32,740 nucleotides of DNA from JBOFDK01 sp051646925 (GCA_051646925.1 JBOFDK010000045.1:1-32740); one strand, 5' to 3'. Shown: positions 1-8,858, counted from the first letter of the stretch. Program-made: numbers and translations. Notes: a model not told the origin generated them from the sequence alone.

Positions 1-142
1 TATGTACCATTCGTTGTATGGGAATTTAAGCCCTCGGACTACTATATCAAACCAAAGTAGCTTTAAGCAAAATGGAGTAGGATGAACAGGGAATTAAACA
101 TACTTTATAGAGTTCTATAAGGTTTTGGCAACGGGAAAAAGC
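1..142. other. Left-edge segment upstream of flhA, no assignable gene
   Basis: flhB normally precedes flhA, but none of the three forward frames reads as an FlhB C-terminus. Frame 1 is open only to a TAG at 58-60, frame 2 to a TGA at 83-85, and frame 3 to a TAA at 25-27. A 12-codon ORF at 82-120, preceded by GGAGTAGG, ends just before flhA and could be a leader peptide or chance. I cannot tell whether the first 60-85 bases are the tail of an upstream gene. No convincing promoter was found. Confidence 0.4.
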
Positions 143-2182
143 ATGAAATTTAAAGTTGGAGACTTGATATTAGGAATCTTTGTAGTAGGACTGATGCTTC
201 TTCTTATTATACCTTTACCAGACCAAATACTTAGTATATTTTTGATACTAAACATCTCAATTGCGACTATGATTTTACTTAGTTCTATTTTTTCAAAAGA
301 AGCACTAGATTTATCATTATTTCCAACGATGCTACTAATTACAACAGCATTTAGACTTGGACTAAATGTTTCATCAACGAAATTAATTTTAAGAGATGCA
401 GATGCTGGAGCCGTAGTAGAAGCTTTTGGGGAATTTATTTCAGGCGGGAATTTAGTTATTGGGGCAATTGTTTTTATCATTATTACGATAGTAAACTTTT
501 TAGTTATTACAAAAGGCTCAGAAAGAGTTGCAGAAGTATCGGCAAGATTTACATTAGATGCTATGCCTGGAAAGCAGATGGCAATTGACGCTGACCTTAA
601 CTCAGGGTTTATAGATGAACAAACAGCAAAACAACGACGTAAAAAAATTCAAGATGAGGCAAGTTTTTTTGGTGCTATGGATGGTGCATCTAAATTTGTT
701 AAAAATGATGCCATTGCGGGATTATTAATTTCATTTATTAATATTGCAGGTGGTATTATTTTAGGTGTTGCAATGAATGGCATGGAATTTATGGAAGCAT
801 TAAATACATTTACAATATTAACAATTGGAGATGGTTTAGTTAGTGCAATACCAGCACTATTTATATCAATGGCAACAGGTATTCTTGTAACAAAAAATGA
901 TCAAGAAAAACCAATGAGTCAAGCGTTACTTGGACAATTTGTATACTCACCTATGGTATTATGCATTGTTGCAGTAGTTTTAATTATTCTAGGCTTATTC
1001 ACACCAATAGGAATTGCATTAACATTACCTATGGCAATTTTATGGGTGGCAGTAGCAGTAATAATGAATAGAAAAAGTCAAGAGGCAGAAGTAGAAGAAA
1101 ATATTATGGCAGAAGATGATATAGCAAATGAAATTAGAAAGCCTGAAAATGTTATTTCATTATTACAAGTAGATCCTATTAAACTTGAATTTGGGTATGG
1201 AATAATTCCATTAGCGGATGTAAATCAAGGCGGAGATTTATTTGATAGGGTAATAATGATTAGGAGACAAATAGCACTTGAACTTGGAACTATAATGCCT
1301 ATTATTAGGTTAAGAGATAATATACAATTACCACCAAATACATATAGTATACAAATTAAAGGAACAGAAGTTGCAAGAGGCGATATTATGTTTGATCACT
1401 ATATGGCAATGAATCCAGGATTTGTAGAAGAAGAAATAGATGGAATAGCTACAACAGAACCAGCATTTGGGTTACCAGCGTTATGGATTACAGAATCACA
1501 ACGTGAAAAAGCAGAAACACGTGGGTATACAGTAGTTGATTGTCCATCAATTATTGCAACGCATTTAACAGAAGTTATTAAATCACATCTTGCAGAACTA
1601 TTAAGCCGCCAAGATGTGCAAACATTATTAAATCATGCAGGTGAACAACATAGTGCATTAATTAGTGAATTAACGCCTAAATTATTAGGGCTTGGAGAAA
1701 TACAAAAAGTATTGGCAAACTTATTAGAAGAAGGAATATCTATTAGAGATTTGGTGTCAATTTGTGAAATATTAGCAGATTATGCTCCAACTGTTAGAGA
1801 TACCGATTTATTAACAGAGTACGTACGCCAAGGATTAGCACGTCCTATTTCAAATAAGATTTTCACAGAGCAATTAAATCAAGTAATTACATTAGACCCA
1901 GCGCTAGAACAAATAATTATGGATAATGTGCAGCATACAGAACAAGGAGCATATGTATCGATTGACCCTAAAGTATTACAAGAAATAATCCAAGGGTTAA
2001 AAAAAGAAGTATCAAAACTAACATCGGTAGGATTATCACCAATAGTTTTGACATCTCCTATTGTTCGTATTTATTTTAAACAATTAACAAAACAATACAT
2101 GCCAGATTTAGTTGTTATTTCTTATAATGAAATTACACCTAATGTAGAAATACAATCGATAGGAATGGTGAATGTTGTATGA
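143..2182 (+). CDS. flhA: Flagellar biosynthesis protein FlhA
   Basis: FlhA is the large export-gate subunit of the flagellar type III secretion apparatus. It sits in the inner membrane, and its cytoplasmic domain docks chaperone-substrate complexes. The N-terminal half is strongly hydrophobic with about eight membrane segments. It carries the conserved stretch around FRLGLNVSSTKLIL and the FHIPEP-type loop AMPGKQMAIDADLNSG. The C-terminal half is the soluble docking domain, with motifs such as REKAETRGYTVVD and PTVRDTDLLTEYVR. Length, about 680 residues, is normal for the family. I take ATG 143 as the start because family members begin close to MKFxxGDxILG. An in-frame TTG at 125 would add six residues, and neither start has a good ribosome binding site. 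It overlaps flhF by 4 nt, implying translational coupling. Confidence 0.95.
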   Translation: MKFKVGDLILGIFVVGLMLLLIIPLPDQILSIFLILNISIATMILLSSIFSKEALDLSLFPTMLLITTAFRLGLNVSSTKLILRDADAGAVVEAFGEFISGGNLVIGAIVFIIITIVNFLVITKGSERVAEVSARFTLDAMPGKQMAIDADLNSGFIDEQTAKQRRKKIQDEASFFGAMDGASKFVKNDAIAGLLISFINIAGGIILGVAMNGMEFMEALNTFTILTIGDGLVSAIPALFISMATGILVTKNDQEKPMSQALLGQFVYSPMVLCIVAVVLIILGLFTPIGIALTLPMAILWVAVAVIMNRKSQEAEVEENIMAEDDIANEIRKPENVISLLQVDPIKLEFGYGIIPLADVNQGGDLFDRVIMIRRQIALELGTIMPIIRLRDNIQLPPNTYSIQIKGTEVARGDIMFDHYMAMNPGFVEEEIDGIATTEPAFGLPALWITESQREKAETRGYTVVDCPSIIATHLTEVIKSHLAELLSRQDVQTLLNHAGEQHSALISELTPKLLGLGEIQKVLANLLEEGISIRDLVSICEILADYAPTVRDTDLLTEYVRQGLARPISNKIFTEQLNQVITLDPALEQIIMDNVQHTEQGAYVSIDPKVLQEIIQGLKKEVSKLTSVGLSPIVLTSPIVRIYFKQLTKQYMPDLVVISYNEITPNVEIQSIGMVNVV

Positions 2183-3357
2183 GAATTTTAAAAATTAAAG
2201 GAACAAATGAAACAATAATAAATGAACAAATAAAAAAAGAATACGGTGACAGTGCAATTATAATAAGCAAACAAGAAGAAAAAAATCCAGGAATAATTGG
2301 TTTTTTGAAAAAAAAATCAATTATTATAACGGTTGCTGTAGAAGATGAAGAAAATCAAAAAAACGAATTAAAACAAGGTGAAGAAGTAGAAGTTATAGAC
2401 GAAAATGAAATAAGTATACCAAAAAACAAAGTAGAAATAAAAAGCACTCAAATGATGGAGCAGTTGCAGATTCAAATAGAAGAACTTAAACAAGATATTA
2501 ATGAAGTGAAAAAAATAAATACAACTGATATAATTCAAAAAAATAATACGGAAAAACTAACTACGCTTAAAAAAGAAGAAATTTCAGAAAATAACTATAT
2601 TAAGCCAATGATTAATAGCTTAAAAGAAGAAGGTGTTAGTGATGAAGTGTGTAAATATATTTTCGAAAATTTAGACAAAGTAGAAGATATTGGAACATTA
2701 GCACATCGTTTGTATGATAATATGATGGAAATTTTACCAGTAGCAAAAAATGAACTAGTAGAACCAATTATATTTTTTGTAGGAGCAACAGGTGTTGGAA
2801 AAACGACAACACTTGCAAAAATAACAGCTGATCAAGTACTTAACAAAGAAAAAAAGATAGTACTATTTACAGCAGATACGTACAGAATAGCGGCTATTGA
2901 ACAACTTAGAACATACGCTGAAATTTTAGATGTGCCGATTGAAACGATATATTCAAAAAATGATTTGAAAAATTATAAAGAAAAGTGGAATGAAGCACAT
3001 CATATTTTTATAGATGTAGCAGGAAGATCACATAAAAATCATTCACAAATAGAGGAAATAAAAGAACTTTTGGAAAGTGTTGAAAAAAAACATGTATATT
3101 TAGTGATTACGATGAGTACAAATTACAAAGATGCAAAAAAAATTATAGATGTGTACAAAAACTTAACAACTTCAATTCAACTTATTATAACTAAAATGGA
3201 TGAAACAGATGATATAGGTAATTTGATGAATATAGCTTACTATGCTAAATGTCCAATTGCATATGTAACAGTTGGGCAAAATGTACCAGATGATATTGAA
3301 CCGTTTCAACAAGATGAATATGTTAAAAAGTTGCTAGGGAGAATAAAATATGAATGA
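2179..3357 (+). CDS. flhF: Flagellar biosynthesis GTPase FlhF
   Basis: FlhF is an SRP-family GTPase that helps control flagellar placement and number together with FlhG. The N-terminal third (residues 1-140) is a charged, variable B domain. The NG domain follows, with a P-loop ATGVGKTTTLAK around residues 203-214, a G3 motif DVAGRSHKN at 279 and a G4 motif TKMD at 338-341. Most homologues have DTAGR at G3, so valine at the second position is a minor deviation. Length of 392 residues is usual. The ATG overlaps the flhA stop by 4 nt and the gene's end overlaps flhG by 8 nt, so flhA, flhF and flhG look co-translated. Identity is secure from the motifs and the gene order. Confidence 0.95.
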   Translation: MRILKIKGTNETIINEQIKKEYGDSAIIISKQEEKNPGIIGFLKKKSIIITVAVEDEENQKNELKQGEEVEVIDENEISIPKNKVEIKSTQMMEQLQIQIEELKQDINEVKKINTTDIIQKNNTEKLTTLKKEEISENNYIKPMINSLKEEGVSDEVCKYIFENLDKVEDIGTLAHRLYDNMMEILPVAKNELVEPIIFFVGATGVGKTTTLAKITADQVLNKEKKIVLFTADTYRIAAIEQLRTYAEILDVPIETIYSKNDLKNYKEKWNEAHHIFIDVAGRSHKNHSQIEEIKELLESVEKKHVYLVITMSTNYKDAKKIIDVYKNLTTSIQLIITKMDETDDIGNLMNIAYYAKCPIAYVTVGQNVPDDIEPFQQDEYVKKLLGRIKYE

Positions 3358-4213
3358 TCAAGCACAAATTTTGAGAAATATGGTGGTACAGGCAAAAGAA
3401 GAAAAACCATCTAAAATGAAAATTATTACTGTAACAAGTGGAAAAGGTGGAGTAGGAAAAAGTAACTTCACAACTAATATAGCAGTAGCACTTAGTCAGT
3501 ATAATAAATCACCAATTATTATAGATGCAGATTTTGGATTAGCAAATGTTGAAATTATATATGGACAAAGACCAAAATATAATTTATCACACTTGATTCA
3601 AAAGCAATGTAATGTAAGTGATATTATAACAAAAACACCATATGGCGTATCATTTATATCGGGCGGCTCAGGAGTTAAAGATATGCTCTTTTTAAAACAA
3701 GATCAAATTGACTATATAGCAAATGAACTTGGGACGTTAGAACAAATGACAGATATTTTGCTTATAGATACAGGGGCAGGTATTAACGATACTGTAGTTA
3801 GATTTAGCGAGCTTGCAGATGAAATTTTCATGGTAGTAACACCAGAACCGGCATCTATTACAGATGCATACGCACTAATTAAAACACTTGTTAAAGACTT
3901 TAATTTAAAGCCATGTATTAAAGTTATTATAAATAAAGCAGTTTCAAAAAAAGAGGCTCATGAAGTTTTTCACAAAATTAGTTATGTTAGTTTAGAATTT
4001 ATGCAAACAGAATTGATTTATGCAGGATATGTACCATATGATTCTAAATTATTTGAAGCGGTAAAATGTCAAAAACCAGTTTTGGTATATGATGAAAAAT
4101 GTGCATCGAGTAATGCGTACAAAGCAATTGCGAGAGCTATTCTTCAAATTGAAGAAAAGTTACCACATAAAATGAGCTGGAAAGAAAAAATAAAAAAAAC
4201 GTTCAGAAAATAG
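3350..4213 (+). CDS. flhG: MinD-like ATPase FlhG (YlxH), flagellar number regulator
   Basis: This ParA/MinD-type ATPase partners FlhF. In studied bacteria it stimulates FlhF GTPase activity and assists C-ring assembly at the membrane. A deviant Walker A, SGKGGVGKS, lies at residues 30-38, followed by the switch I aspartate in IIIDADFGLANVE and a Walker B-type LLIDTGAGI. The C-terminus is basic and amphipathic (KEKIKKTFRK), consistent with a MinD-like membrane-targeting helix. The 287 residues match the family. The DQAQxLRxMV-like start MNDQAQILRNMV is the conserved FlhF-activating N-terminal segment of FlhG. It overlaps flhF by 8 nt. B. subtilis has cheB next, but here a 251-nt non-coding gap follows. 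Confidence 0.94.
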   Translation: MNDQAQILRNMVVQAKEEKPSKMKIITVTSGKGGVGKSNFTTNIAVALSQYNKSPIIIDADFGLANVEIIYGQRPKYNLSHLIQKQCNVSDIITKTPYGVSFISGGSGVKDMLFLKQDQIDYIANELGTLEQMTDILLIDTGAGINDTVVRFSELADEIFMVVTPEPASITDAYALIKTLVKDFNLKPCIKVIINKAVSKKEAHEVFHKISYVSLEFMQTELIYAGYVPYDSKLFEAVKCQKPVLVYDEKCASSNAYKAIARAILQIEEKLPHKMSWKEKIKKTFRK

Positions 4214-4464
4214 AATAGAACGCTGTAATAAAGTATGTTGTAAAAAAGTTGAAATTATTTAAAAATAATATATTATTATATACATAAGGTTAAATAAAAA
4301 GGCATAAGTATATTTAGTTAATAAATGTTTAATATAACGTTTAGGTTGATATAAGTAAAGGGGAAAAATTATTATATAACGAATAATTATCACGTTATTG
4401 TATTATTAATAGTTAATTAAAAAAATATTAAAAGTATTTTTTAAATAATAGGGGGATAGAAACT
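4214..4464 (+). promoter_or_regulatory. AT-rich intergenic region upstream of cheA with possible promoter
   Basis: No ORF of note lies here. A possible sigma-A promoter is TTGATA (4346-4351), an 18-nt spacer and TATTAT (4370-4375). An interrupted inverted repeat ATAACG/CGTTAT (4376-4381 and 4393-4398) lies just downstream, and a perfect palindrome AATAATATATTATT sits near 4264-4277. In such AT-rich sequence these matches can arise by chance. I found no clear sigma-D site (TAAA-N15-GCCGATAT). The cheA ribosome binding site AGGGGG lies near 4450-4455. Confidence 0.4.
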
Positions 4465-6516
4465 ATGGATATGAACCAATATTTGCAAATTTTTATAGAA
4501 GAATCCGATGATAATTTACAAAGTTTAAATGAGCATTTATTAAATCTGGAAAAAGAACCAAATGATATGCAAATTCTAAATGAAATTTTTCGTGTTGCCC
4601 ATACATTAAAAGGGATGGCAGGAACTATGGGATTTGTGAAAATGCAAAAATTAACACATAGTCTTGAAAATGTTTTATCGGAAATACGTAATGGAAAAAT
4701 ACACGTTAATTCAAATATGTTAGATATTATGTTTAAATGTTTAGATGCATTAGAGAATTATGTAAAAGAAATTACAACATCATCGCAAGAAGGAAATAAT
4801 GATTATCAAGAATTGGTAGAAGCACTAGAAATTATTGTAGATGGTAAAGCAAAAGAAAATGTTACAAATAATAGAGAAATAACTGATATAGATAGTAGCA
4901 AGAAAAAAATGATTTTGACAGATACACAAATTAATTTAGTAGATGCTGCAAAAGAGCAAGAATTAAATGTTTTTGAAATTAATATTACATTATCAAAAAG
5001 TTGTGTTTTAAAAGCAGCACGAGCGTTTATAGTATTTAAAGAATTAGGTGATATGGGTGAAATAATTCATGCAGTACCAGAGGTTCAAGATATTGAAGAT
5101 GAAAAATTTGATCATTCATTTGATATTTTATTGCTAACAAAAGAAGATAAAGAAAGCGTAGAAAAATGCATTTTACAGGTGATGGATATTGAAACTGTAT
5201 ATATTAACAGTTTTGAAAATGAAGAAATAATAGAAACAGTAGACAAAATAGAAAATAATGATAAAGAAGATTACATAAAAGAAGAAACTAGTGAAGAAAA
5301 AATACAAGTAAAAAATGAAAAAGAAGTTGAAAAGAAAGAGACAAATGCAAATAATTCAAAACAACAAGTAGCAGGAAAAAGTGTTAGGGTAAGTATTGAG
5401 CGTCTTGATACACTTATGAACCTAGTGAGTGAACTTATTATAGTAAAAACTCAATTAGAAGGTATTCAAGATACAAATGAACAAGAATCTGAGAATTACA
5501 GTGATTCTATTGAATATCTTGAACGTGTAACATCAAACTTACATGATGCAGTTATGAAGGTTAGAATGGTGCCGGTGGAAACAGTATTTAATCGTTTCCC
5601 AAGGATGATTCGTGATATTTCACGTAACTTAAATAAAGATATTAATCTTGTTATGCTAGGAGAAGAAACGGAATTAGATAGAACCGTTATTGATGAAATT
5701 GGAGATCCACTTATACATTTGCTAAGAAATGCAGCAGATCATGGTTTAGAAACAACAGAGGAAAGAATAAGAGCTGGAAAAGACCCTAAAGGGACTATTA
5801 AATTACAAGCATACCAAGATGGTAATAGCGTTATTATTGAAGTGATCGATGACGGAAAAGGTATTGATGCAGATAAAATACGTGAAAAATCACTGAAAAA
5901 AGGACTTATAACAAAAGAAGAAGCACAAACCATGTCTGAACAAGAGATTATAGAATTACTGTTCAAACCAGGATTTAGTACATCAGAGAAAATTACAGAT
6001 TTATCAGGACGTGGTGTAGGCTTAGATGTAGTTAAAAGCAAAATTACTGCATTAGGGGGCCATACAGAAATAAAAACCCAATTAGGTGAAGGAAGTAAAT
6101 TTGTCGTTAGACTACCATTGACACTTGCTATAATTCAAGCTTTGATGGTAACAATAGGGCAAGAAAAATATGCAATTCCATTAGGTAACATTCAAAATAT
6201 TGAAGATATAAATAAAACAGATATTAAGTTAGTACAAAAACAAGAAGTTATTGTTTTGAGAAATCAAGTTATTCCGATTTTAAAACTTCATGATGTTTTA
6301 GGTGTAGAAGAAACAGATAAAGAGAAGATAATGGCTGTAATTATTAAAAAAGGTGAAAAACAAATAGGATTTATTGTAGATGCACTTATAGGACAGCAAG
6401 AAATCGTAATAAAACCTCTAGGAAAATATTTACGACATATTAATATGATTGCAGGTGCTACTATATTGGGTAATGGTGAAGTTGCATTGATCCTAGACAT
6501 TAATACATTAGTATAG
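4465..6516 (+). CDS. cheA: Chemotaxis histidine kinase CheA
   Basis: CheA autophosphorylates in response to chemoreceptor state and passes phosphate to CheY and CheB. The domain order is complete. The P1 Hpt domain has the phosphorylated His46 in FRVAHTLKGMAGT. A P2-like domain spans roughly 165-245, followed by a charged linker rich in K and E. The P3 dimerisation helices begin at SVRVSIERLDTLMNLV. The P4 kinase has an N-box LRNAADHGLE, a G1 box IDDGKGID and a G2 box SGRGVGLDVV. A C-terminal P5 CheW-like domain completes it. Length of 683 residues is normal. An AGGGGG ribosome binding site precedes ATG 4465; an in-frame ATG at 4471 is an alternative. cheW follows after 16 nt. Confidence 0.97.
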   Translation: MDMNQYLQIFIEESDDNLQSLNEHLLNLEKEPNDMQILNEIFRVAHTLKGMAGTMGFVKMQKLTHSLENVLSEIRNGKIHVNSNMLDIMFKCLDALENYVKEITTSSQEGNNDYQELVEALEIIVDGKAKENVTNNREITDIDSSKKKMILTDTQINLVDAAKEQELNVFEINITLSKSCVLKAARAFIVFKELGDMGEIIHAVPEVQDIEDEKFDHSFDILLLTKEDKESVEKCILQVMDIETVYINSFENEEIIETVDKIENNDKEDYIKEETSEEKIQVKNEKEVEKKETNANNSKQQVAGKSVRVSIERLDTLMNLVSELIIVKTQLEGIQDTNEQESENYSDSIEYLERVTSNLHDAVMKVRMVPVETVFNRFPRMIRDISRNLNKDINLVMLGEETELDRTVIDEIGDPLIHLLRNAADHGLETTEERIRAGKDPKGTIKLQAYQDGNSVIIEVIDDGKGIDADKIREKSLKKGLITKEEAQTMSEQEIIELLFKPGFSTSEKITDLSGRGVGLDVVKSKITALGGHTEIKTQLGEGSKFVVRLPLTLAIIQALMVTIGQEKYAIPLGNIQNIEDINKTDIKLVQKQEVIVLRNQVIPILKLHDVLGVEETDKEKIMAVIIKKGEKQIGFIVDALIGQQEIVIKPLGKYLRHINMIAGATILGNGEVALILDINTLV

Positions 6517-6532
6517 GGAAGGGAGAAGTATA

Positions 6533-6988
6533 ATGGAAAACGAATATAGCAAGGGAAGACAATTTGTTATTTTTAAATTAGATGTACAACTTTATGGAAT
6601 TGATATTCAAGATGTGCAAATAATTGAACGTATAAAAAGTATTATGCGGGTACCTAAAACACCTAAATGGATTAAAGGCGTTATGAATTTAAGAGGAGAA
6701 ATTATCCCAGTAGTTGATTTAAGAATACAATTTAATTTAGCAAGTAAAGAATCAGATGAAGATACACGAATTATCATAGTCAAAACAGATGATAACATGG
6801 TAGGAATTATTGTTGATAGTGTAGAAGAAGTTATAGAGTTAGAAGAAAACGAAATTGAACAAGTACAAAATGTTCAAGGAAAAATGAATATGAATCATAT
6901 ACTAGGGGTAGCAAAAATTCAAAAAGATAATGAAATAATAACAGTATTAAATTTAACAAACATTATAGAAGATGCATTTGAAAACTAA
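6533..6988 (+). CDS. cheW: Chemotaxis coupling protein CheW
   Basis: CheW is the scaffold that couples chemoreceptors to CheA in the membrane-associated signalling array. The 151 residues form a single CheW/SH3-like domain, with the conserved motifs FKLDVQLYGIDI, MNLRGEIIPVVDLR and GIIVDSVEEV. A good ribosome binding site (AGGGAG) precedes the ATG. It lies 16 nt after cheA, so the two are co-transcribed. A hairpin terminator follows, ending the che pair. No cheC, cheD, cheB, cheR or cheY is present next to it. Confidence 0.96.
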   Translation: MENEYSKGRQFVIFKLDVQLYGIDIQDVQIIERIKSIMRVPKTPKWIKGVMNLRGEIIPVVDLRIQFNLASKESDEDTRIIIVKTDDNMVGIIVDSVEEVIELEENEIEQVQNVQGKMNMNHILGVAKIQKDNEIITVLNLTNIIEDAFEN

Positions 6989-6999
6989 AAAATAAAGTA

Positions 7000-7060
7000 A
7001 AAAAAGCAAGTACAAACAAATTATGAAGTTGAACTATATGTTAGTGCTTGCTTTTTTATT
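7000..7060 (+). terminator. Rho-independent terminator after cheW
   Basis: A long stem pairs AAAAAAGCAAGTAC (about 7000-7013) with GTGCTTGCTTTTTT (7044-7057), with one G-U pair and a loop of about 30 nt. The T-rich run of the right arm provides the release tract. It separates cheA-cheW from sigD. Confidence 0.8.
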
Positions 7061-7131
7061 TTAAATAGATAAATTTTTAATAAAAAGAGTAATATAAAAT
7101 TAAATAATTCTAATGAAATAGGGTGATTTTA

Positions 7132-7878
7132 GTGTATAGTAAAAGCGACTTGTTATGGGAAAAATACAACTTAAAAAAAGATGCACAAATTAAATCAGAA
7201 ATTATAGATCACTACGTATATCTTATAAAACTTGTTGCAGGGCGACTAGGTATGTACTTAAATCATTATGTAGATATAGATGATTTAGTGGGGTATGGTG
7301 TAATAGGACTCATTGATGCAATAGATAAATTTGATAGTACAAAAAATGTTAAATTTGAAACATATGCATCACTGCGCATTCGCGGAGCAATTTTAGATGA
7401 AATTAGAAAATTAGACTGGGTACCTAGAAGTTTACGAAAAAAACAAAAAGATTTATATAAAATGATGGCAGTATTAGAAAATAAATTAGGACGTTCACCA
7501 ACAGAAACAGAAATGGCAGAATACCTAGAAATATCATTAGAAGAATATTATCAATTACAACGAGATAGTAACGTTGCAGCATTAGTTTTTATTGAAGACT
7601 ATCAAATACAGGCAGAATCGGTGTTAGATGATATGTCAAAAACACCTGATTTTAAATTACAACAAAAAGAAATTACAAAAATTTTGATAGATGAAATTAA
7701 TAAATTGCCAGAACGTGAAAAAATAGTTGTTACATTATATTATTTTGAAGAACTAACATTAAAAGAAATAAGTGCCACTTTATCAGTTTCAGAATCACGT
7801 ATTTCACAATTACATACTAAAGGGGTTTCACGATTGCGTCAAAAATTTGAGCAATACAATATTATGATGCCATTGTAA
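7132..7878 (+). CDS. sigD: Flagellar sigma factor SigD (FliA, sigma-28)
   Basis: This alternative sigma factor directs RNA polymerase to late flagellar, motility and autolysin promoters. Region 2 is clear, with DIDDLVGYGVIGLIDAIDKF followed by VKFETYASLRIRGAILDEIR. Region 3 contains GRSPTETEMAEYL. Region 4 has the helix-turn-helix LTLKEISATLSVSESRISQL. I prefer GTG 7132 (protein MYSKSDLLWEKY, 248 residues) because AGGGTGA at 7119-7125 sits 6 nt upstream of it. The in-frame GTG at 7123 lies inside that ribosome binding site. The terminator after cheW implies its own promoter between 7061 and 7118, but I could not define one. The gene order sigD-ylxL-rpsB is the B. subtilis order. Confidence 0.96.
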   Translation: MYSKSDLLWEKYNLKKDAQIKSEIIDHYVYLIKLVAGRLGMYLNHYVDIDDLVGYGVIGLIDAIDKFDSTKNVKFETYASLRIRGAILDEIRKLDWVPRSLRKKQKDLYKMMAVLENKLGRSPTETEMAEYLEISLEEYYQLQRDSNVAALVFIEDYQIQAESVLDDMSKTPDFKLQQKEITKILIDEINKLPEREKIVVTLYYFEELTLKEISATLSVSESRISQLHTKGVSRLRQKFEQYNIMMPL

Positions 7879-7949
7879 TATTGTATTACTGTAAAAATAT
7901 TAAATTATAAATCAGCGAAACAGACATTTAAAAACAAAGGAGAAAACAT

Positions 7950-8339
7950 GTGATTACAATACAAAACATGCCATATATAAGCCTTATATGGACAGGTGTT
8001 GGATTTTTTATAATGTTAATAAGTATTATTGTTTTAGCATATCAAAATAGCAAATATGAAGAACAATTTACGGAGTATAGTGAAAAAACAATAAAAAATA
8101 AAGCAGAAGAACTATTTTCATATTTTCTTGAAGAAGAAAAAGAAAAAAAAGAAGTAGAACAAAATGTAATTATTTCACAAATGGAACCAAAAAAATCAAA
8201 AGAAATGCAACAAGATGGGCAATATGACGAAATAATTCGTTTATACGATGAAAAAATGACGATAGAAGACATAGCAAAGCAAATGAAAATGGGGGTTGGC
8301 GAAGTGCAATTGTTTTTAACACTTTACCTTATGAGATAA
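7950..8339 (+). CDS. SwrB/YlxL-like membrane protein (DUF6115-type C-terminus)
   Basis: The protein has an N-terminal transmembrane segment (about residues 8-28, ISLIWTGVGFFIMLISIIVL), a highly charged coiled-coil stretch rich in E and K, and a C-terminal helix-turn-helix-like motif, IIRLYDEKMTIEDIAKQMKM. This layout and position directly after sigD match SwrB (YlxL), a B. subtilis protein that promotes flagellar basal body maturation. Sequence similarity to SwrB itself is not something I can measure, so function is by context. The start is GTG 7950, with AAAGGAG at 7936-7942 seven nt upstream. An ATG at 7948 is read immediately into TGA, so it cannot be the start. The next gene begins 3 nt after the stop. 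Confidence 0.7.
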   Translation: MITIQNMPYISLIWTGVGFFIMLISIIVLAYQNSKYEEQFTEYSEKTIKNKAEELFSYFLEEEKEKKEVEQNVIISQMEPKKSKEMQQDGQYDEIIRLYDEKMTIEDIAKQMKMGVGEVQLFLTLYLMR

Positions 8340-8342
8340 AAT

Positions 8343-8858
8343 ATGAAAAAAAGAGAAAATTGGACATATTTATTAATTGGAATAGGTTGTGGTTTTGTAG
8401 TGTCGGGTATTTTTATGGTAGTAATATCACTAAAAATTGGACAAGAAGTCGAACATATTAACAATATAAATAAACAGGAAATACAAAAATTAAGTAATCA
8501 ATTAATAAATTTAGAAAAAGAAATACTGGAAAAAGAAAAATTACAAGAAAAAGAAATACAAGAAAAAGAACTGCAAGAAAAAGTGGAAAATACAAATAAG
8601 AACAATTTAGATGAACAAATAAGTGATGCTCAGACTGAGGAAAAAGAAAAAATTAAAGTAGTAATTCCGTCATATTATGACTCAGTACAAATAACAAAAT
8701 ATTTAGAGAAAAATGGCATTGTTGAAGACGGAGAAAAATTACACGAAATGATTAAAGAACAAAAAAAGACGACAAAATTAAGGACTGGAACGCTATATTT
8801 TAATGAGAATGCTTCAAATAGTGAAGTATTAGACGTTTTATTAGGGAAAAATAATTAA
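8343..8858 (+). CDS. Membrane-anchored protein with MltG/YceG-like LysM-type domain, no catalytic domain
   Basis: A transmembrane segment near residues 9-31 (LLIGIGCGFVVSGIFMVVI) is followed by a coiled coil of about 60 residues (repeated LEKEI, LQEKE). A C-terminal module of about 65 residues begins at VVIPSYYDSVQITKYLEKNG and ends in LRTGTLYF...SEVLDVLLG. That module resembles the N-terminal LysM-like subdomain of the lytic transglycosylase MltG (pattern IPxGxxxxxIxxxLxxxGVI, LxxGxYxxxxxxxxxEVLxxLxxG). The transglycosylase domain itself is absent, so it may bind peptidoglycan or act in the envelope without cutting glycan. It lies 3 nt after the SwrB-like gene, suggesting a shared motility or envelope job. 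The domain call rests on pattern recognition. Confidence 0.6.
   Translation: MKKRENWTYLLIGIGCGFVVSGIFMVVISLKIGQEVEHINNINKQEIQKLSNQLINLEKEILEKEKLQEKEIQEKELQEKVENTNKNNLDEQISDAQTEEKEKIKVVIPSYYDSVQITKYLEKNGIVEDGEKLHEMIKEQKKTTKLRTGTLYFNENASNSEVLDVLLGKNN

Noticed and set aside
4264..4277. Perfect palindrome AATAATATATTATT as an operator
   Set aside because: Such AT palindromes are expected by chance at this base composition, and its distance from the candidate promoter gives no support.
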